Shown one piece after another: positions 34,285-43,210 of a stretch of DNA of 64,000 nt. How positions within the stretch are numbered: the stretch's first letter is position 1; each line of letters begins with the position of its first letter. A program made the translations under genes and the position numbers. The stretch lies in contig NZ_CABVII010000004.1 of NCBI RefSeq assembly GCF_902497995.1, positions 186,001 to 250,000 on the forward strand, read 5' to 3'. Source of the stretch: Pseudomonas fluorescens. GTDB taxonomy: Bacteria; Pseudomonadota; Gammaproteobacteria; Pseudomonadales; Pseudomonadaceae. The notes under the pieces were generated by a model that was given only the letters and a program-made list of their open reading frames with translations, was not told where the DNA came from and ran no database searches.

Positions 34285-34905
34285 ATGCCGCACGCCGAAG
34301 CTTTGCCCCTCGCTGCACCCAACCTGACCGCCGTGCTGTTCGGCCTCAGTGGTTGCCTGGTGGACTTCGGCGCCCGCACGCACCGTCACGCCAGCCACGC
34401 TGACGCACAGGCAGACGTCACGCCAGGCGCCCTGGAGAGCCTGCACCATTTGCAGCGGCAACAGATTCCCTGCGCCTGGCTCGATGAACTGCCCCCTGCC
34501 CTCTGCCATTCCCTGGCCGCCGCCCTGCCGGAATGGATCACGCCTTCGCAACACCTTGCAACAATCAATCCGTGGCCGGCCCCCGATGCCTGCTGGCAAG
34601 CCTTGATGCGGTTGAACGTCGGGCGCCTGGAAGGTTGCGTACTGGTCAGCGGCGAACCGCGCCTGCTGCAATCGGGGTTGAATGCGGGATTGTGGACGAT
34701 TGGCCTGGCGTCCTGCGGCTCGCTCTGCGGACTGGCGCCCAACGAATGGCAGGCGTTGACTCAGCAGGAACGGGACATGAAACGGAGCAAGGCCACGGTG
34801 CAACTGTTCGGCCTGGGGGTGCATTCGGTGATCGATCACCTCGGCGAACTGGACTCCTGCCTGGCCGACATCAGCCTGCGCCGGCTCAAGGGCGAGAAGC
34901 CCTGA
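34285..34905 (+). CDS. Degenerate HAD-like protein (phosphonatase-like), nucleophile Asp absent
   Basis: 206 aa resembling phosphonoacetaldehyde hydrolases of the HAD superfamily. The C-terminal half keeps the pattern GLWTIGLASCGSLCGL and ATVQLFGLGVHSVIDHLGEL, which parallels PhnX. The N-terminal motif I, normally DWAGT or DxDGT, is replaced by FGLSGCLVDFG, so the nucleophilic Asp is missing and catalysis by the usual mechanism is unlikely. It may be a binding or regulatory protein. The gene is intact and well spaced, divergent from mlaA. In PAO1 I recall a similar gene near mlaA. Confidence 0.7.
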   Translation: MPHAEALPLAAPNLTAVLFGLSGCLVDFGARTHRHASHADAQADVTPGALESLHHLQRQQIPCAWLDELPPALCHSLAAALPEWITPSQHLATINPWPAPDACWQALMRLNVGRLEGCVLVSGEPRLLQSGLNAGLWTIGLASCGSLCGLAPNEWQALTQQERDMKRSKATVQLFGLGVHSVIDHLGELDSCLADISLRRLKGEKP

Positions 34906-35030
34906 TCGCCGCCTCACACCGATGAACGCATGCAGGTTGCGCGGGAGTGGATTAATCTAAAGGTCAGCCATAGACCTTTGGCGCGGCGCTGCGGTCTATG
35001 CCAGTGCCTATCGATAAAAGGAAGAACGCC

Positions 35031-35294
35031 ATGCCTGCCCGCGAACTGCAAGAACAGCTCAATACACTGCGCGAGCAATTGGACCAGAATCCACCGCTGA
35101 CCGAAGCCGAGCGCGAAGACCTGCACGCGCTGATGAAACAGATCGAACTTGAGCTTGAACTCGAAACCAAAACCCAGGATTCCAGCCTTTCCGATAATGT
35201 GAACCTGGCTGTCGAACGCTTTGAAATCGACCACCCGACCCTGGCCGGCACCTTGCGCAACATTGTGCAGGCGTTGGGCAATATGGGGATCTGA
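35031..35294 (+). CDS. DUF4404 family protein
   Basis: 87 aa from the ATG at 35031 with GGAAG 6 bases upstream; the earlier in-frame ATG at 34998 lacks support. Almost entirely helical and acidic: an N-terminal ELQEQLNTLREQLDQNPP coiled coil, then ALMKQIELELELE and a C-terminal helix TLAGTLRNIVQALGNMGI. No signal peptide or catalytic motif. Function unknown. A strong terminator follows 15 bases after the stop. Confidence 0.85.
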   Translation: MPARELQEQLNTLREQLDQNPPLTEAEREDLHALMKQIELELELETKTQDSSLSDNVNLAVERFEIDHPTLAGTLRNIVQALGNMGI

Positions 35295-35308
35295 TCGCGC
35301 CGGATGCA

Positions 35309-35340
35309 AAAAAGCCCTGCCAGTGATGGCGGGGCTTTTT
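35309..35340 (+). terminator. Rho-independent terminator after the DUF4404 gene
   Basis: A 13-pair stem (35309-35321 with 35328-35340, one G-T pair), loop AGTGAT, and the 3' arm ends in five T. Confidence 0.9.
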
Positions 35341-35529
35341 CATGCCTGCAACTTGAAATGCGATCCCCTGTAGGAGCGAGACCGGCTTGCCGGCGAAGGC
35401 GCTTTTTCATGTCTGATTTGAAATGCGATCCCTTGTGGGAGCGAGCTTGCTCGCGAAGGCGGTGTGTCAGTCACCCTTGATGTTGAATGTGCCGACCTCT
35501 TCGCGAGCAAGCTCGCTCCCACAGTGGAT
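35334..35529. repeat. Tandem 67-base REP-containing duplication plus an opposing REP
   Basis: A unit starting GCTTTTTCATG occurs at 35334 and again at 35401 (period 67). Each copy continues through GAAATGCGATCCC into a REP-like element (35365-35400 and 35430-35461). The two REP cores differ (GACCGGCTTGCCGG and GAGCTTGCTCGC), so the copies have diverged. An opposing REP lies at 35499-35526. The first copy begins inside the terminator 3' arm. Confidence 0.75.
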
Positions 35530-35545
35530 CTCCCACATTGAATCT

Positions 35546-36376
35546 TTATTGGCGGACCAGGCGGTGGTTCGGCAGTTGCACTTCTTCGGTGCTGCGATAC
35601 GGGTTGATGTCCAACCCGCCACGGCGCACATACCGCGCATACACCGTCAGTTTTTCCGGCTTCAGCAGCCGCTGCAGGTCGAGAAAAATCCGCTCCACAC
35701 ACTGTTCATGGAAGTCCGAATGCTGGCGGAAGCTGACGATGTACGCAAGCAAACTGGCGTGGTCCAGCGCCGCGCCACGGTACTCCACCGCTACGCTGCC
35801 CCAGTCCGGCTGGCTGGTGACCGGGCAGTTGGATTTGAGCAAATGGCTGTGCACGCTCTCCTCGACGATGCGCGACTCATCGCAACGCAGCAGCTCCGGA
35901 CGCGGATGCTCATAGTTGCTGACGCTGATATCCAGCTCATCGATGCACACACCCGGCAACGCCACGACGCCTTCGGCTTCCACCTCTTGCAGGCGGCGAA
36001 TGCGCACGCCGACCGGTTTGCCGGCGGCGGCCGACAGGTCCTTCACCAGCGTGGCCTCAAGGCTGGCGTTATCGGCAAACGACGACTGGTTCAGGGAGTT
36101 CAGGTACAGCTTGAACGACTTGGATTCGATGATGTTCGGCGAATCCGCCGGAATGCTGAACTCGCCGATCGCCACCACCGGCTTGCCGGACGGCAACAGC
36201 CACGACAGCTCGAAGCAGTTCCAGAAGTCCACGCCCTTGTAGGGCAGGGTTTGCGCCGTCAGGCCCAGTTCGGCCCATTTCGCGGTGCGCGGGATCGGGA
36301 ACAGCAAGGACGGCGTGTAAGTGGCGATGTATTCGCTGGATTTACCCAGCGGCGAGTGTTCGGCTGCGGGATGCAT
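35546..36376 (-). CDS. queF: NADPH-dependent 7-cyano-7-deazaguanine reductase
   Basis: 276 aa, the long bimodular QueF type, reducing preQ0 to preQ1 in queuosine synthesis. The NADPH motif is [13 protein letters not shown] (E84-S87), followed by FADN. Catalytic C184 and D191 lie in [14 protein letters not shown], and substrate-binding FHEQCVERI is at 222-230. The C-terminus [18 protein letters not shown] is typical. It is a stand-alone gene in the usual pseudomonad position between the DUF4404 and cupredoxin genes. Confidence 0.96.
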   Translation of the reverse strand: MHPAAEHSPLGKSSEYIATYTPSLLFPIPRTAKWAELGLTAQTLPYKGVDFWNCFELSWLLPSGKPVVAIGEFSIPADSPNIIESKSFKLYLNSLNQSSFADNASLEATLVKDLSAAAGKPVGVRIRRLQEVEAEGVVALPGVCIDELDISVSNYEHPRPELLRCDESRIVEESVHSHLLKSNCPVTSQPDWGSVAVEYRGAALDHASLLAYIVSFRQHSDFHEQCVERIFLDLQRLLKPEKLTVYARYVRRGGLDINPYRSTEEVQLPNHRLVRQ

Positions 36377-36437
36377 GGCGGAAACCTGACTGAAGAATCA
36401 GTGGATTCTACCAGTCTTTGCGCTCGCGTTTGAGTGC

Positions 36438-36959
36438 TTACTGACTGACAGTCAACTGGCCGACCATGCCTGCCTGATAATGACCGGGGATATTGCAGGC
36501 AAATTCCAGGTGGGTCGCTTTGGAGAAGGTCCAGGTCAGCTCGGCTGTTTTGCCCGGTTCTACCAGTACGCTGTTGGGGTCGTCGTGCTTCATGCCATGA
36601 TCCATACCGGGCATTGAGCCGTGGTCCATGTCCTTCATGCCTGTCGGCGTGAGCATGCCGCTCTGCTGCATCTTCAGCATTTCCTGCTGGTGCCTGGCAT
36701 GCATCGCCGCGTCGCCGAGGTTGAATTCGTGCAGCAACCGGCCTTTATTCACCAGCACGAAACGCACCGTCTCACCGGCCTTGATCTCGATCGCCTTGGG
36801 CGTGAACGACATGTCGCCCATCACCACTTCAATGCTGCGAGTGGCCTTGGCGGCCGGGGCGGGTTGACCGAAATCGAAGGTATGCGCCGGCGATGCCCAC
36901 ACCGGCGAACTCAGCGCCAGCCAACACGCGGCCAGCCTCAGGGATTTGCGCAAAAACAT
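36438..36959 (-). CDS. Periplasmic cupredoxin with Met/His-rich insert
   Basis: 173 aa with a signal peptide (residues 1-23, ending VWASP). Type I copper ligands are all visible: H77 in GRLLHEFNLG, then C155, H160 and M165 in FACNIPGHYQAGM. Between them is a loop of about 50 residues rich in Met and His (GMKDMDHGSMPGMDHGMKH) that could bind extra Cu(I). It is divergent from copRS with a strong inverted repeat between, so it is probably copper-induced and acts in periplasmic copper buffering or electron transfer. Confidence 0.9.
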   Translation of the reverse strand: MFLRKSLRLAACWLALSSPVWASPAHTFDFGQPAPAAKATRSIEVVMGDMSFTPKAIEIKAGETVRFVLVNKGRLLHEFNLGDAAMHARHQQEMLKMQQSGMLTPTGMKDMDHGSMPGMDHGMKHDDPNSVLVEPGKTAELTWTFSKATHLEFACNIPGHYQAGMVGQLTVSQ

Positions 36960-37021
36960 GGTCGTACTCCAACAAGATAAGGTTCAGCCTGTGGAAAACT
37001 CTAAACTGCTGCCACTGCCTG

Positions 37022-37056
37022 CAACCTGACAGCCAGATTACAACTTTGTCAGGTTG
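37022..37056. promoter_or_regulatory. Candidate CopR operator in the cupredoxin-copR divergent promoter
   Basis: Perfect 10-base arms CAACCTGACA (37022-37031) and TGTCAGGTTG (37047-37056) separated by 15 bases. The TGACA/TGTCA core recalls CusR/CopR boxes. It is the only strong dyad in this 154-base region and sits 58 bases before copR and 63 before the cupredoxin ATG. Confidence 0.6.
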
Positions 37057-37113
37057 GCCTGTACTGGCGTTGCCCACGGTATAAAGCGTTCGTTCCACTG
37101 CCTCGAGTCGCCC

Positions 37114-37794
37114 ATGAAACTGCTGATCGTCGAAGACCAACCGAAAACCGGCCACTACCTGCGCCAGGGCCTGACCGAAGCCGGGTTCAACACCGAACTG
37201 GTGGCCGACGGCAGCACCGGCCAGCAATTGGCGCTGAGCGGCGACTACGCGCTGTTGATTCTCGATGTGATGCTGCCCGGCCGCGATGGCTGGCAGATTC
37301 TGCAGGCGGTGCGCGGCGCCGGCCTCGACACGCCGGTGCTGTTTTTGACCGCGCGGGACGCGGTGGAGGACAGGGTCCACGGCCTGGAACTGGGTGCCGA
37401 CGATTACCTGGTCAAACCCTTCGCTTTCTCCGAACTGCTGGCGCGGGTCCGCAGCCTGTTGCGTCGCGGCAGTGCCCCACCTCAGGAAACCAGCCTGCGA
37501 CTGGCCGACTTGCGCCTGGACCTGATCCGCCGCCGGGTTGAACGCAACGGTCAGCGCATCGACCTGACCGCCAAGGAATTTGCCCTGCTGGAAATGCTCC
37601 TGCGGCGCCAGGGCGAAGTCCTGCCCAAGTCGCTGATCGCCTCCCAGGTCTGGGACATGAATTTCGACAGTGACACCAATGTCATCGAAGTGGCGATCCG
37701 CCGTCTGCGCCTGAAGATCGACGATGAGTTCCCGAACAAGCTGATCCACACCGTGCGCGGCATGGGTTACGTGCTTGAAGAGCGCCCGGCCTGA
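37114..37794 (+). CDS. copR: Heavy-metal (copper) response regulator, OmpR family
   Basis: 226 aa from the ATG at 37114. The receiver has acidic ED at 7-8, phospho-Asp D51 in [14 protein letters not shown], and LTARD and [15 protein letters not shown]. The C-terminal winged helix has [38 protein letters not shown] and [13 protein letters not shown]. The [17 protein letters not shown] block is typical of the CopR/CusR/CzcR branch. It is coupled to the kinase by a one-base overlap (TGATG). Copper specificity is inferred from the adjacent cupredoxin and from gene order. Confidence 0.93.
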   Translation: MKLLIVEDQPKTGHYLRQGLTEAGFNTELVADGSTGQQLALSGDYALLILDVMLPGRDGWQILQAVRGAGLDTPVLFLTARDAVEDRVHGLELGADDYLVKPFAFSELLARVRSLLRRGSAPPQETSLRLADLRLDLIRRRVERNGQRIDLTAKEFALLEMLLRRQGEVLPKSLIASQVWDMNFDSDTNVIEVAIRRLRLKIDDEFPNKLIHTVRGMGYVLEERPA

Positions 37795-39143
37795 TGCGCC
37801 GGCTTTCCCTGAGCAGTCGCCTGGCGCTGTTGTTTGCCGCCTGCACGGCCGTGGTCTCGTTGTTCGCCGGGGTGTTGTTCAGCCGTGCCAGCGAGGCGCA
37901 CTTTGTTGAACTGGATCAGCAATTGCTCGACGGCAAGTTGATCGGTCTGCGCCGTGCGCTTCACGATCTGCAATCGAGCGAGAGCGAAGTCAAACTGGCG
38001 GATGAGTTGAGCCGACAGGCTGATCTGTCGCTGCGCATCACCGGCAGCGATGGCCGGCGCTGGTATGACAGTTCACCGCGCCTGCCCGACACGCTGCCGC
38101 AGAAACCGGGCCTGTGGACCCTCAACGACGCCGGCACCGACTATCGCGTGCTGCAGGCTCCGCTGTTCCTCGACCGACCCGACTCGCCACAGCTGACGCT
38201 GCTGTTGGACATCACCCATCACCAGCACTTTCTGCAACGCATGCAGCACCTGATCTGGCTGACGGTGGGCTTGTCGGCCCTGGCCACCGCCCTGCTCGGC
38301 GCCTGGGCGGCACGCAGCGGTTTGCGCCCCTTGCGGCGCATGAGTGCAGTGGCCCGCGGCGTGTCGGCGCAATCGCTCAATGCGCGCCTGCCCGAAGCCG
38401 ACATGCCGCCGGAACTCGCGGAAATGGCCCACCACTTCAACGCCATGCTCGGCCGCCTCGACGACTCTTTTCAGCGGCTCTCGGCCTTCTCCGCCGACAT
38501 CGCCCATGAACTGCGCACACCGCTGTCGAACCTGCTGACCCACACCCAGGTCACCCTCACCCGCCCGCGGCCGATCGAGGATTACCGCGAAGCGCTGCAC
38601 AGCAACCTCGAAGAACTGCAATGGATGGCGCAACTGGTCAACGACATGTTGTACCTGGCCAAGGCTGACCATGGGTTGTTGATGCCCAGGCGCGAACCGC
38701 TGGAACTGGCGGAGGAAGTGGATGTGTTGCTGGAGTTTTTTGCGCCGTTGGCGGAGGACGCCCGGGTCAGGTTGAGTCGTGAAGGCAGTGCGCAGATGGA
38801 GGGCGATCGCAGTATGTTGCGGCGGGCGCTTTCGAATTTGCTGGATAATGCGTTGCGGTTTACGCCGGCGGAAGGTGAGGTCCGGGTGCGGATTGTTGAA
38901 CAGCCTGAAGGTTTGCGCCTGACTGTCGAGAACAGCGGCGAGGGCATTGACGAGGCACTGCTGCCGCGTTTGTTTGACCGGTTCTACCGGGCTGATCCGG
39001 CGCGACATGAAGGCAGCAGTGAGCATGCGGGGTTGGGGTTGGCGATTACCCGGTCGATCATTCGGGCCCATGGGGGGCAGATTCGGTGTGAATCGGATCG
39101 GGGGTGGACCAGGTTTGTAATCGAGTTGCCAAAAGGGGATTGA
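37794..39143 (+). CDS. copS: Heavy-metal (copper) sensor histidine kinase
   Basis: 449 aa: first membrane helix residues 8-30, a periplasmic sensor domain of about 120 residues, second helix about 153-173, and HAMP (LRPLRRMSAVARGVS). The H-box is SADIAHELRTPLSNLL with H238, followed by N-box NLLDNALRFTPAEGEVRV, EGIDEALLPRLFDRFYRAD and GLGLAITRSII. Architecture and length match the CusS/CopS/IrlS family. It phosphorylates CopR when periplasmic copper rises. The last 350 bases use more NNG codons, but the frame is continuous. Confidence 0.93.
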   Translation: MRRLSLSSRLALLFAACTAVVSLFAGVLFSRASEAHFVELDQQLLDGKLIGLRRALHDLQSSESEVKLADELSRQADLSLRITGSDGRRWYDSSPRLPDTLPQKPGLWTLNDAGTDYRVLQAPLFLDRPDSPQLTLLLDITHHQHFLQRMQHLIWLTVGLSALATALLGAWAARSGLRPLRRMSAVARGVSAQSLNARLPEADMPPELAEMAHHFNAMLGRLDDSFQRLSAFSADIAHELRTPLSNLLTHTQVTLTRPRPIEDYREALHSNLEELQWMAQLVNDMLYLAKADHGLLMPRREPLELAEEVDVLLEFFAPLAEDARVRLSREGSAQMEGDRSMLRRALSNLLDNALRFTPAEGEVRVRIVEQPEGLRLTVENSGEGIDEALLPRLFDRFYRADPARHEGSSEHAGLGLAITRSIIRAHGGQIRCESDRGWTRFVIELPKGD

Positions 39144-39160
39144 GGCCAGCAGGGCCGGCC

Positions 39161-39258
39161 CCTTCGCGAGCAAGCCCGCTCCCACAGGGTTTCGAGTCGT
39201 TCACAAATGTGTGGCTCAACTCGGTCAACTGTGGGAGCGGGCTTGCTCGCGAAAGCGG
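39161..39258. repeat. Opposed REP-like pair between copS and lolE
   Basis: 39161-39189 reads CCTTCGCGAGCAAGCCCGCT and 39229-39258 is its inverted counterpart (TGTGGGAGCGGGCTTGCTCG). Together they form a REPIN-type doublet with about 40 bases between. It lies between convergent genes, where it could also stop transcription. Confidence 0.85.
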
Positions 39259-39267
39259 TGTATCAGG

Positions 39268-40512
39268 CTACGAATACCGCAGCGCGGTAGCCGGCTCGAC
39301 CTTCGCCGCACGCCAGGCCGGGTAAACCGTGGCCAGGAAGCTCAGGATGAACCCGGCCGAACAGATCAACAACACATCCCCGCCCTGCAATTCCGAAGGC
39401 AGGTTACTGACAAAATACACATCGGAACTGAAGATGTGCTGCCCACTGACCCGCTCCACCCAGCCCACCAGCTCGCTGACGTTCAGCGCCGCAATCACCC
39501 CGAGCACGCCGCCGATCAAGGTACCGACCACCCCGATCACCGTGCCCTGGACCATGAAGATCGCCATGATCTGCCGGGGGGTGGCACCGATGGTGCGCAG
39601 GATCGCAATGTCCGCGCCCTTGTCGTTCACCACCATGATCAGGGTCGCGATGATGTTGAACGCCGCCACGGCGACGATCATCAGCAACAGCAGGCCGATC
39701 ATGGTTTTTTCCATCTTCATCGCACTGAACAGACTGCCCTGGGTGTGGGTCCAGTCGTCAGCCCGGTAGGCGCTGCCGAGCCCCGCAGCCACATCGCTCG
39801 ACACCTTTGGTGCAGCGTACAAATCCTTCACCGCCAGGCGCACGCTCTGCACCTGATTCGGTTCCCAGTGCTGCATCTGCGCGGCATCGGCCAGGTGGAT
39901 CAGCGCCATCGAGCCATCCAGCTCGGCACCGACCTTGAACACACCCACCACGTTCAGCCGCTGCATGCGCGGGGTGATCCCGCCCGGTGCGGTGCTGACT
40001 TCCGGCACGATCAGGGTGATTTTGTCGCCGACGTTCAGGCGAAAGCGCCGCGCCGTGATCTCGCCGATCACCACGCCGAACTCGCCGGGTTTCAAGGCGT
40101 CGAGACGACCCTGGACGATGTGCTGGGCGACAATCGAGACCTTGCCTTCCAGCGCCGGATCGACCCCGCTGACCTGGATCGGCTGCATCGTGCCCTTGTA
40201 GGACAGCATGCCTTCCATCTCGGTGAACGGCACCGCAGCGGTCACTTCTGGATTTTTCATCGCGGCCGCGGCCACCGGCTGCCAGTCATCGATCGGATTG
40301 ACGCCGACGATGGTCGCGTGGGGCACCATGCCGAGGATGCGCGAGCTCATTTCGCGCTGGAAGCCGTTCATCACCGACAGCACCACGATCATCGCCAACA
40401 CGCCCAGGGCGAGGCCGATCATCGAGGTCATCGAGATGAAGGAAACAAAGCGATTGCGGCGCTTGGCGCGGGTATAGCGCATGCCGATAAAGATCGATAA
40501 CGGTCTGAACAT
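39268..40512 (-). CDS. lolE: Lipoprotein-releasing system permease LolE
   Basis: 414 aa from the ATG at 40512 ([20 protein letters not shown]), which aligns exactly with the start of the lolC paralogue. Four membrane helices: one N-terminal, then a large periplasmic domain, and three C-terminal ([59 protein letters not shown]). With LolC and LolD it extracts mature lipoproteins from the inner membrane for LolA. lolC and lolE are similar throughout. The LolC/LolE assignment rests on gene order. Confidence 0.92.
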   Translation of the reverse strand: MFRPLSIFIGMRYTRAKRRNRFVSFISMTSMIGLALGVLAMIVVLSVMNGFQREMSSRILGMVPHATIVGVNPIDDWQPVAAAAMKNPEVTAAVPFTEMEGMLSYKGTMQPIQVSGVDPALEGKVSIVAQHIVQGRLDALKPGEFGVVIGEITARRFRLNVGDKITLIVPEVSTAPGGITPRMQRLNVVGVFKVGAELDGSMALIHLADAAQMQHWEPNQVQSVRLAVKDLYAAPKVSSDVAAGLGSAYRADDWTHTQGSLFSAMKMEKTMIGLLLLMIVAVAAFNIIATLIMVVNDKGADIAILRTIGATPRQIMAIFMVQGTVIGVVGTLIGGVLGVIAALNVSELVGWVERVSGQHIFSSDVYFVSNLPSELQGGDVLLICSAGFILSFLATVYPAWRAAKVEPATALRYS

Positions 40513-40528
40513 TCGCTGGGGCACCGTA

Positions 40529-40569
40529 TAAAAATAAAAGACCCGACGCACCTTTCAGTGACGTCGGGT
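40529..40569 (-). terminator. Terminator-like hairpin between lolD and lolE
   Basis: Read on the minus strand, arm ACCCGACG (40569-40562), a 13-base loop, arm CGTCGGGT (40548-40541), then the T-rich CTTTTATTTTTA. It begins 10 bases after the lolD stop and lies before the lolE ATG at 40512, inside what should be one operon. It probably attenuates lolE relative to lolCD. Confidence 0.7.
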
Positions 40570-40578
40570 TTCGGTCAA

Positions 40579-41277
40579 TCAGATGGGTGTCAGGTAACCT
40601 TCCTGCAAGTGCAGGACGCGATCCATCTGGCGAGCCAGGTTCATGTCGTGGGTCACCACCAGGAACGCGGTGCGCATCGAGACGCTGAGTTCCAGCATCA
40701 AATCCTGAATGCCCTGGGCGGTGTGGGAGTCGAGGTTGCCGGTCGGCTCGTCGAGCATCACCAGGCCTGGCTGGTTCACCAGGGCCCGTGCGATGGCCAC
40801 GCGCTGACGTTCGCCGCCGGACAGTTCCGCCGGCTTGTGTTCCAGGCGATGGCCCAGCCCTACCCGCTCCAGCAAGGCCGTGGCGCGCTGACGCGCTTCT
40901 GGAATGGACGTCTTGCCGATCAGCAGCGGCATGCAGACGTTTTCCAGCGCGGTGAATTCCGGCAGCAGATGGTGGAACTGGTAAACGAAACCCAGCGACC
41001 GGTTGCGCAGCAGGCCGCGGGCCTTTTCGTTCAGTGCCGACAGCTCTTCACCGGCCAGCCAGACGCTGCCCTTGGTGGGCGTGTCGAGGCCGCCCAACAG
41101 ATTGAGCAAGGTGCTTTTGCCCGACCCCGAGGTGCCGATAATCGCCACCCGCTCACCCGGATGCAGTTCGAGCTGCAAGCCGGCCAGGACCTCTACCGAT
41201 TCCGGGCCTTCCTCGTAGGATTTGCCCAGGTTGCGGCAGCTCAAGATTGCTTTATCACTCATGCCCGACTCACTCAT
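40579..41277 (-). CDS. lolD: Lipoprotein-releasing system ATPase LolD
   Basis: 232 aa ABC ATPase. Walker A is [14 protein letters not shown]-loop [11 protein letters not shown], signature [16 protein letters not shown], Walker [13 protein letters not shown] and H-loop VVTHDMNLA. The [17 protein letters not shown] region is LolD-specific. The start at 41277 ([10 protein letters not shown]) overlaps the end of lolC by 8 bases and has GGAGG 10 bases upstream; ATG 41262 is an alternative. It powers LolCE on the cytosolic face. Confidence 0.94.
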   Translation of the reverse strand: MSESGMSDKAILSCRNLGKSYEEGPESVEVLAGLQLELHPGERVAIIGTSGSGKSTLLNLLGGLDTPTKGSVWLAGEELSALNEKARGLLRNRSLGFVYQFHHLLPEFTALENVCMPLLIGKTSIPEARQRATALLERVGLGHRLEHKPAELSGGERQRVAIARALVNQPGLVMLDEPTGNLDSHTAQGIQDLMLELSVSMRTAFLVVTHDMNLARQMDRVLHLQEGYLTPI

Positions 41278-42520
41278 AACGTAGCGCCTCCGCAGGCTGG
41301 GTGCGCGCGGCACGCCAGGCTGGATACAGGGTGGCGAGAAAACTCAGGACCAACGCGGCGGCGCAGACCATCAACACATCATCGCTCTGCACTTGCGACG
41401 GCAGGTAATCGATGAAGTACACGTCGGCGTTGAGGAACTTGTGGCCGATCAGGCCTTCCAGGGCCGAGATCGCGGCGCTGACGTTCAGCGCGGCGAAGAT
41501 CCCGACCACGGCGCCGATCAGCGTCCCGACCACACCAATCACCGTGCCCTGCACCATGAAGATCGCCATGATCGTACCCGGCGTGGCGCCCAGGGTACGC
41601 AGGATCGCGATGTCGCCCTTCTTGTCGTTCACCACCATCACCAGCGTGGAAATGATGTTGAACGCCGCCACGGCGACGATCAGCAGCAACAGCAGGCCGA
41701 TCATGGCTTTTTCCATGCGGATCGCCTGATACAGATTGCCGTGGGTGCGCGTCCAGTCCCGGGCGTAGAAATGATCTTCGCCGAGCTCCTGGGCGATGTT
41801 CCACGCGGTGCGCGGCGCCTGGAACAGGTCGTCGAACTTCAGGCGGATGCCCTGCACCTGCTCCGGCTTCCAGCGATGCAGCTTCGCCAGGTCCTGCAGG
41901 TTGGTCACGCCCAGGTAGCCATCGATTTCACCGGCGCCGACATGAAAAATGCCGACCACGGTAAAGCGTTTCATGCGCGGGAACATGCCGGCCGGGGTCA
42001 CGGTCACTTCCGGCGCGACGAACGTCAGCTTGTCGCCGATGGCCGCACCGAGCTTGGCCGCCGCCTTGTCGCCGATGACGATGCCGAAACTGCCGGGCGC
42101 CAGGTCATCGAGCCTGCCCTGCAGCATGAACTGGTCGATGATCGACACCTGCCGTTCCAGCGCCGGATCGATGCCATTGAGCAGGACCTTGGAGACCTTG
42201 CCCTTGTGGGTCAGCAACCCCTGCATCTGGGTGAACGGCGCCACGGCCGTCACCTGCGGGTTCTGCTTGACCTTGGCGGCCAGGCTCGGCCAGTCGTTGA
42301 TCGGTTCACCGGACTCGATGGTCGCGTGGGGCACCATGCCCAGCACGCGGGTACGCATCTCATGATCGAAGCCGTTCATGACCGACAGCACCACGATCAT
42401 CACGACCACGCCGAGGGCGAGTCCAATGATCGAGGTCAGGGAAATGAAGGACACAAAATGATTGCGACGCTTTGCACGGGTATAACGCGTGCCAATAAAT
42501 ACGAAGAGAGGTCTGAACAT
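41270..42520 (-). CDS. lolC: Lipoprotein-releasing system permease LolC
   Basis: 416 aa, first gene of the lolCDE operon. Starts [20 protein letters not shown], then the first helix ([21 protein letters not shown]), a periplasmic domain of about 220 residues and three C-terminal helices ([57 protein letters not shown]). It ends EALRYE, like its paralogue LolE. The hook loop that recruits LolA in LolC lies in the periplasmic part. Divergent from the PilZ gene across 94 bases. Confidence 0.92.
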   Translation of the reverse strand: MFRPLFVFIGTRYTRAKRRNHFVSFISLTSIIGLALGVVVMIVVLSVMNGFDHEMRTRVLGMVPHATIESGEPINDWPSLAAKVKQNPQVTAVAPFTQMQGLLTHKGKVSKVLLNGIDPALERQVSIIDQFMLQGRLDDLAPGSFGIVIGDKAAAKLGAAIGDKLTFVAPEVTVTPAGMFPRMKRFTVVGIFHVGAGEIDGYLGVTNLQDLAKLHRWKPEQVQGIRLKFDDLFQAPRTAWNIAQELGEDHFYARDWTRTHGNLYQAIRMEKAMIGLLLLLIVAVAAFNIISTLVMVVNDKKGDIAILRTLGATPGTIMAIFMVQGTVIGVVGTLIGAVVGIFAALNVSAAISALEGLIGHKFLNADVYFIDYLPSQVQSDDVLMVCAAALVLSFLATLYPAWRAARTQPAEALRYE

Positions 42521-42614
42521 GTCGGGGCTTGTTCGGAGGGAAAAGGAACGTCCTTGTGGCGGGGGTCGATAACCAGCTTTACACTCAGACCACCGCCGCT
42601 ACCATGGGTTCGCC

Positions 42615-43196
42615 ATGTCGACATTAGATGAAGAAGATCGCCGCGAATACTACCGTATCGAGGACATGATCGCACTGGAAATTCGGCCTCTGTCTGCCCT
42701 GGAAGCCGCGGGCCAGGAAGTGTTGCAGGATGCTTCTCCACTGTTCAACGTGCTCAGCGAACTGCACCTCAGCGAATTCGAGTCGCACCACCTGCTGCGT
42801 CAGATCAGCGAGCGCGACCGCAACCTCGCGGCGTTCCTCAAATCCCAGAACAAACGCATCGAACTGCTCAGCCAGGTGCTCGCCATCACCGTGCTCGGGC
42901 AACTCGGCGAACCGCAGCCGGTGATCATTTCCGAAGGCGGCATCGACTTCCGGCATCCAACGCCCCTTGCCGCCGGCGCGCCCCTGTCGATCAAGCTGGT
43001 GTTGATGCCGCAAGCCCTCGGCCTGTTGCTGCGGGCTCGCGTCACCCATTGCGAACACAAGGGCGACGGCTACGACATCGGCACCGAGTTCCAGTACCCG
43101 ACCGATGCCCAGCGGCAATTGCTGGCCCGCTACATCTTGCAGAAGCAGGCCCAGGAACGACGCCTGGCCCGCGACCAATCAGAATCAGGCATTTAA
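42615..43196 (+). CDS. PilZ-domain protein
   Basis: 193 aa. N-terminal RREYYRIED provides the RxxxR arm of a c-di-GMP site, followed by a mostly helical middle of about 80 residues and a C-terminal PilZ barrel. The second motif, normally D/N-x-S-x-x-G, reads IISEGGIDF: Ser and Gly are kept but the acidic/amide residue is Ile, so c-di-GMP affinity may be reduced. It is followed by GDPD 14 bases later, suggesting co-transcription. A homologue sits next to lolCDE in PAO1 (recalled). Confidence 0.82.
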   Translation: MSTLDEEDRREYYRIEDMIALEIRPLSALEAAGQEVLQDASPLFNVLSELHLSEFESHHLLRQISERDRNLAAFLKSQNKRIELLSQVLAITVLGQLGEPQPVIISEGGIDFRHPTPLAAGAPLSIKLVLMPQALGLLLRARVTHCEHKGDGYDIGTEFQYPTDAQRQLLARYILQKQAQERRLARDQSESGI

Positions 43197-43210
43197 CGTA
43201 AGGAACAACC

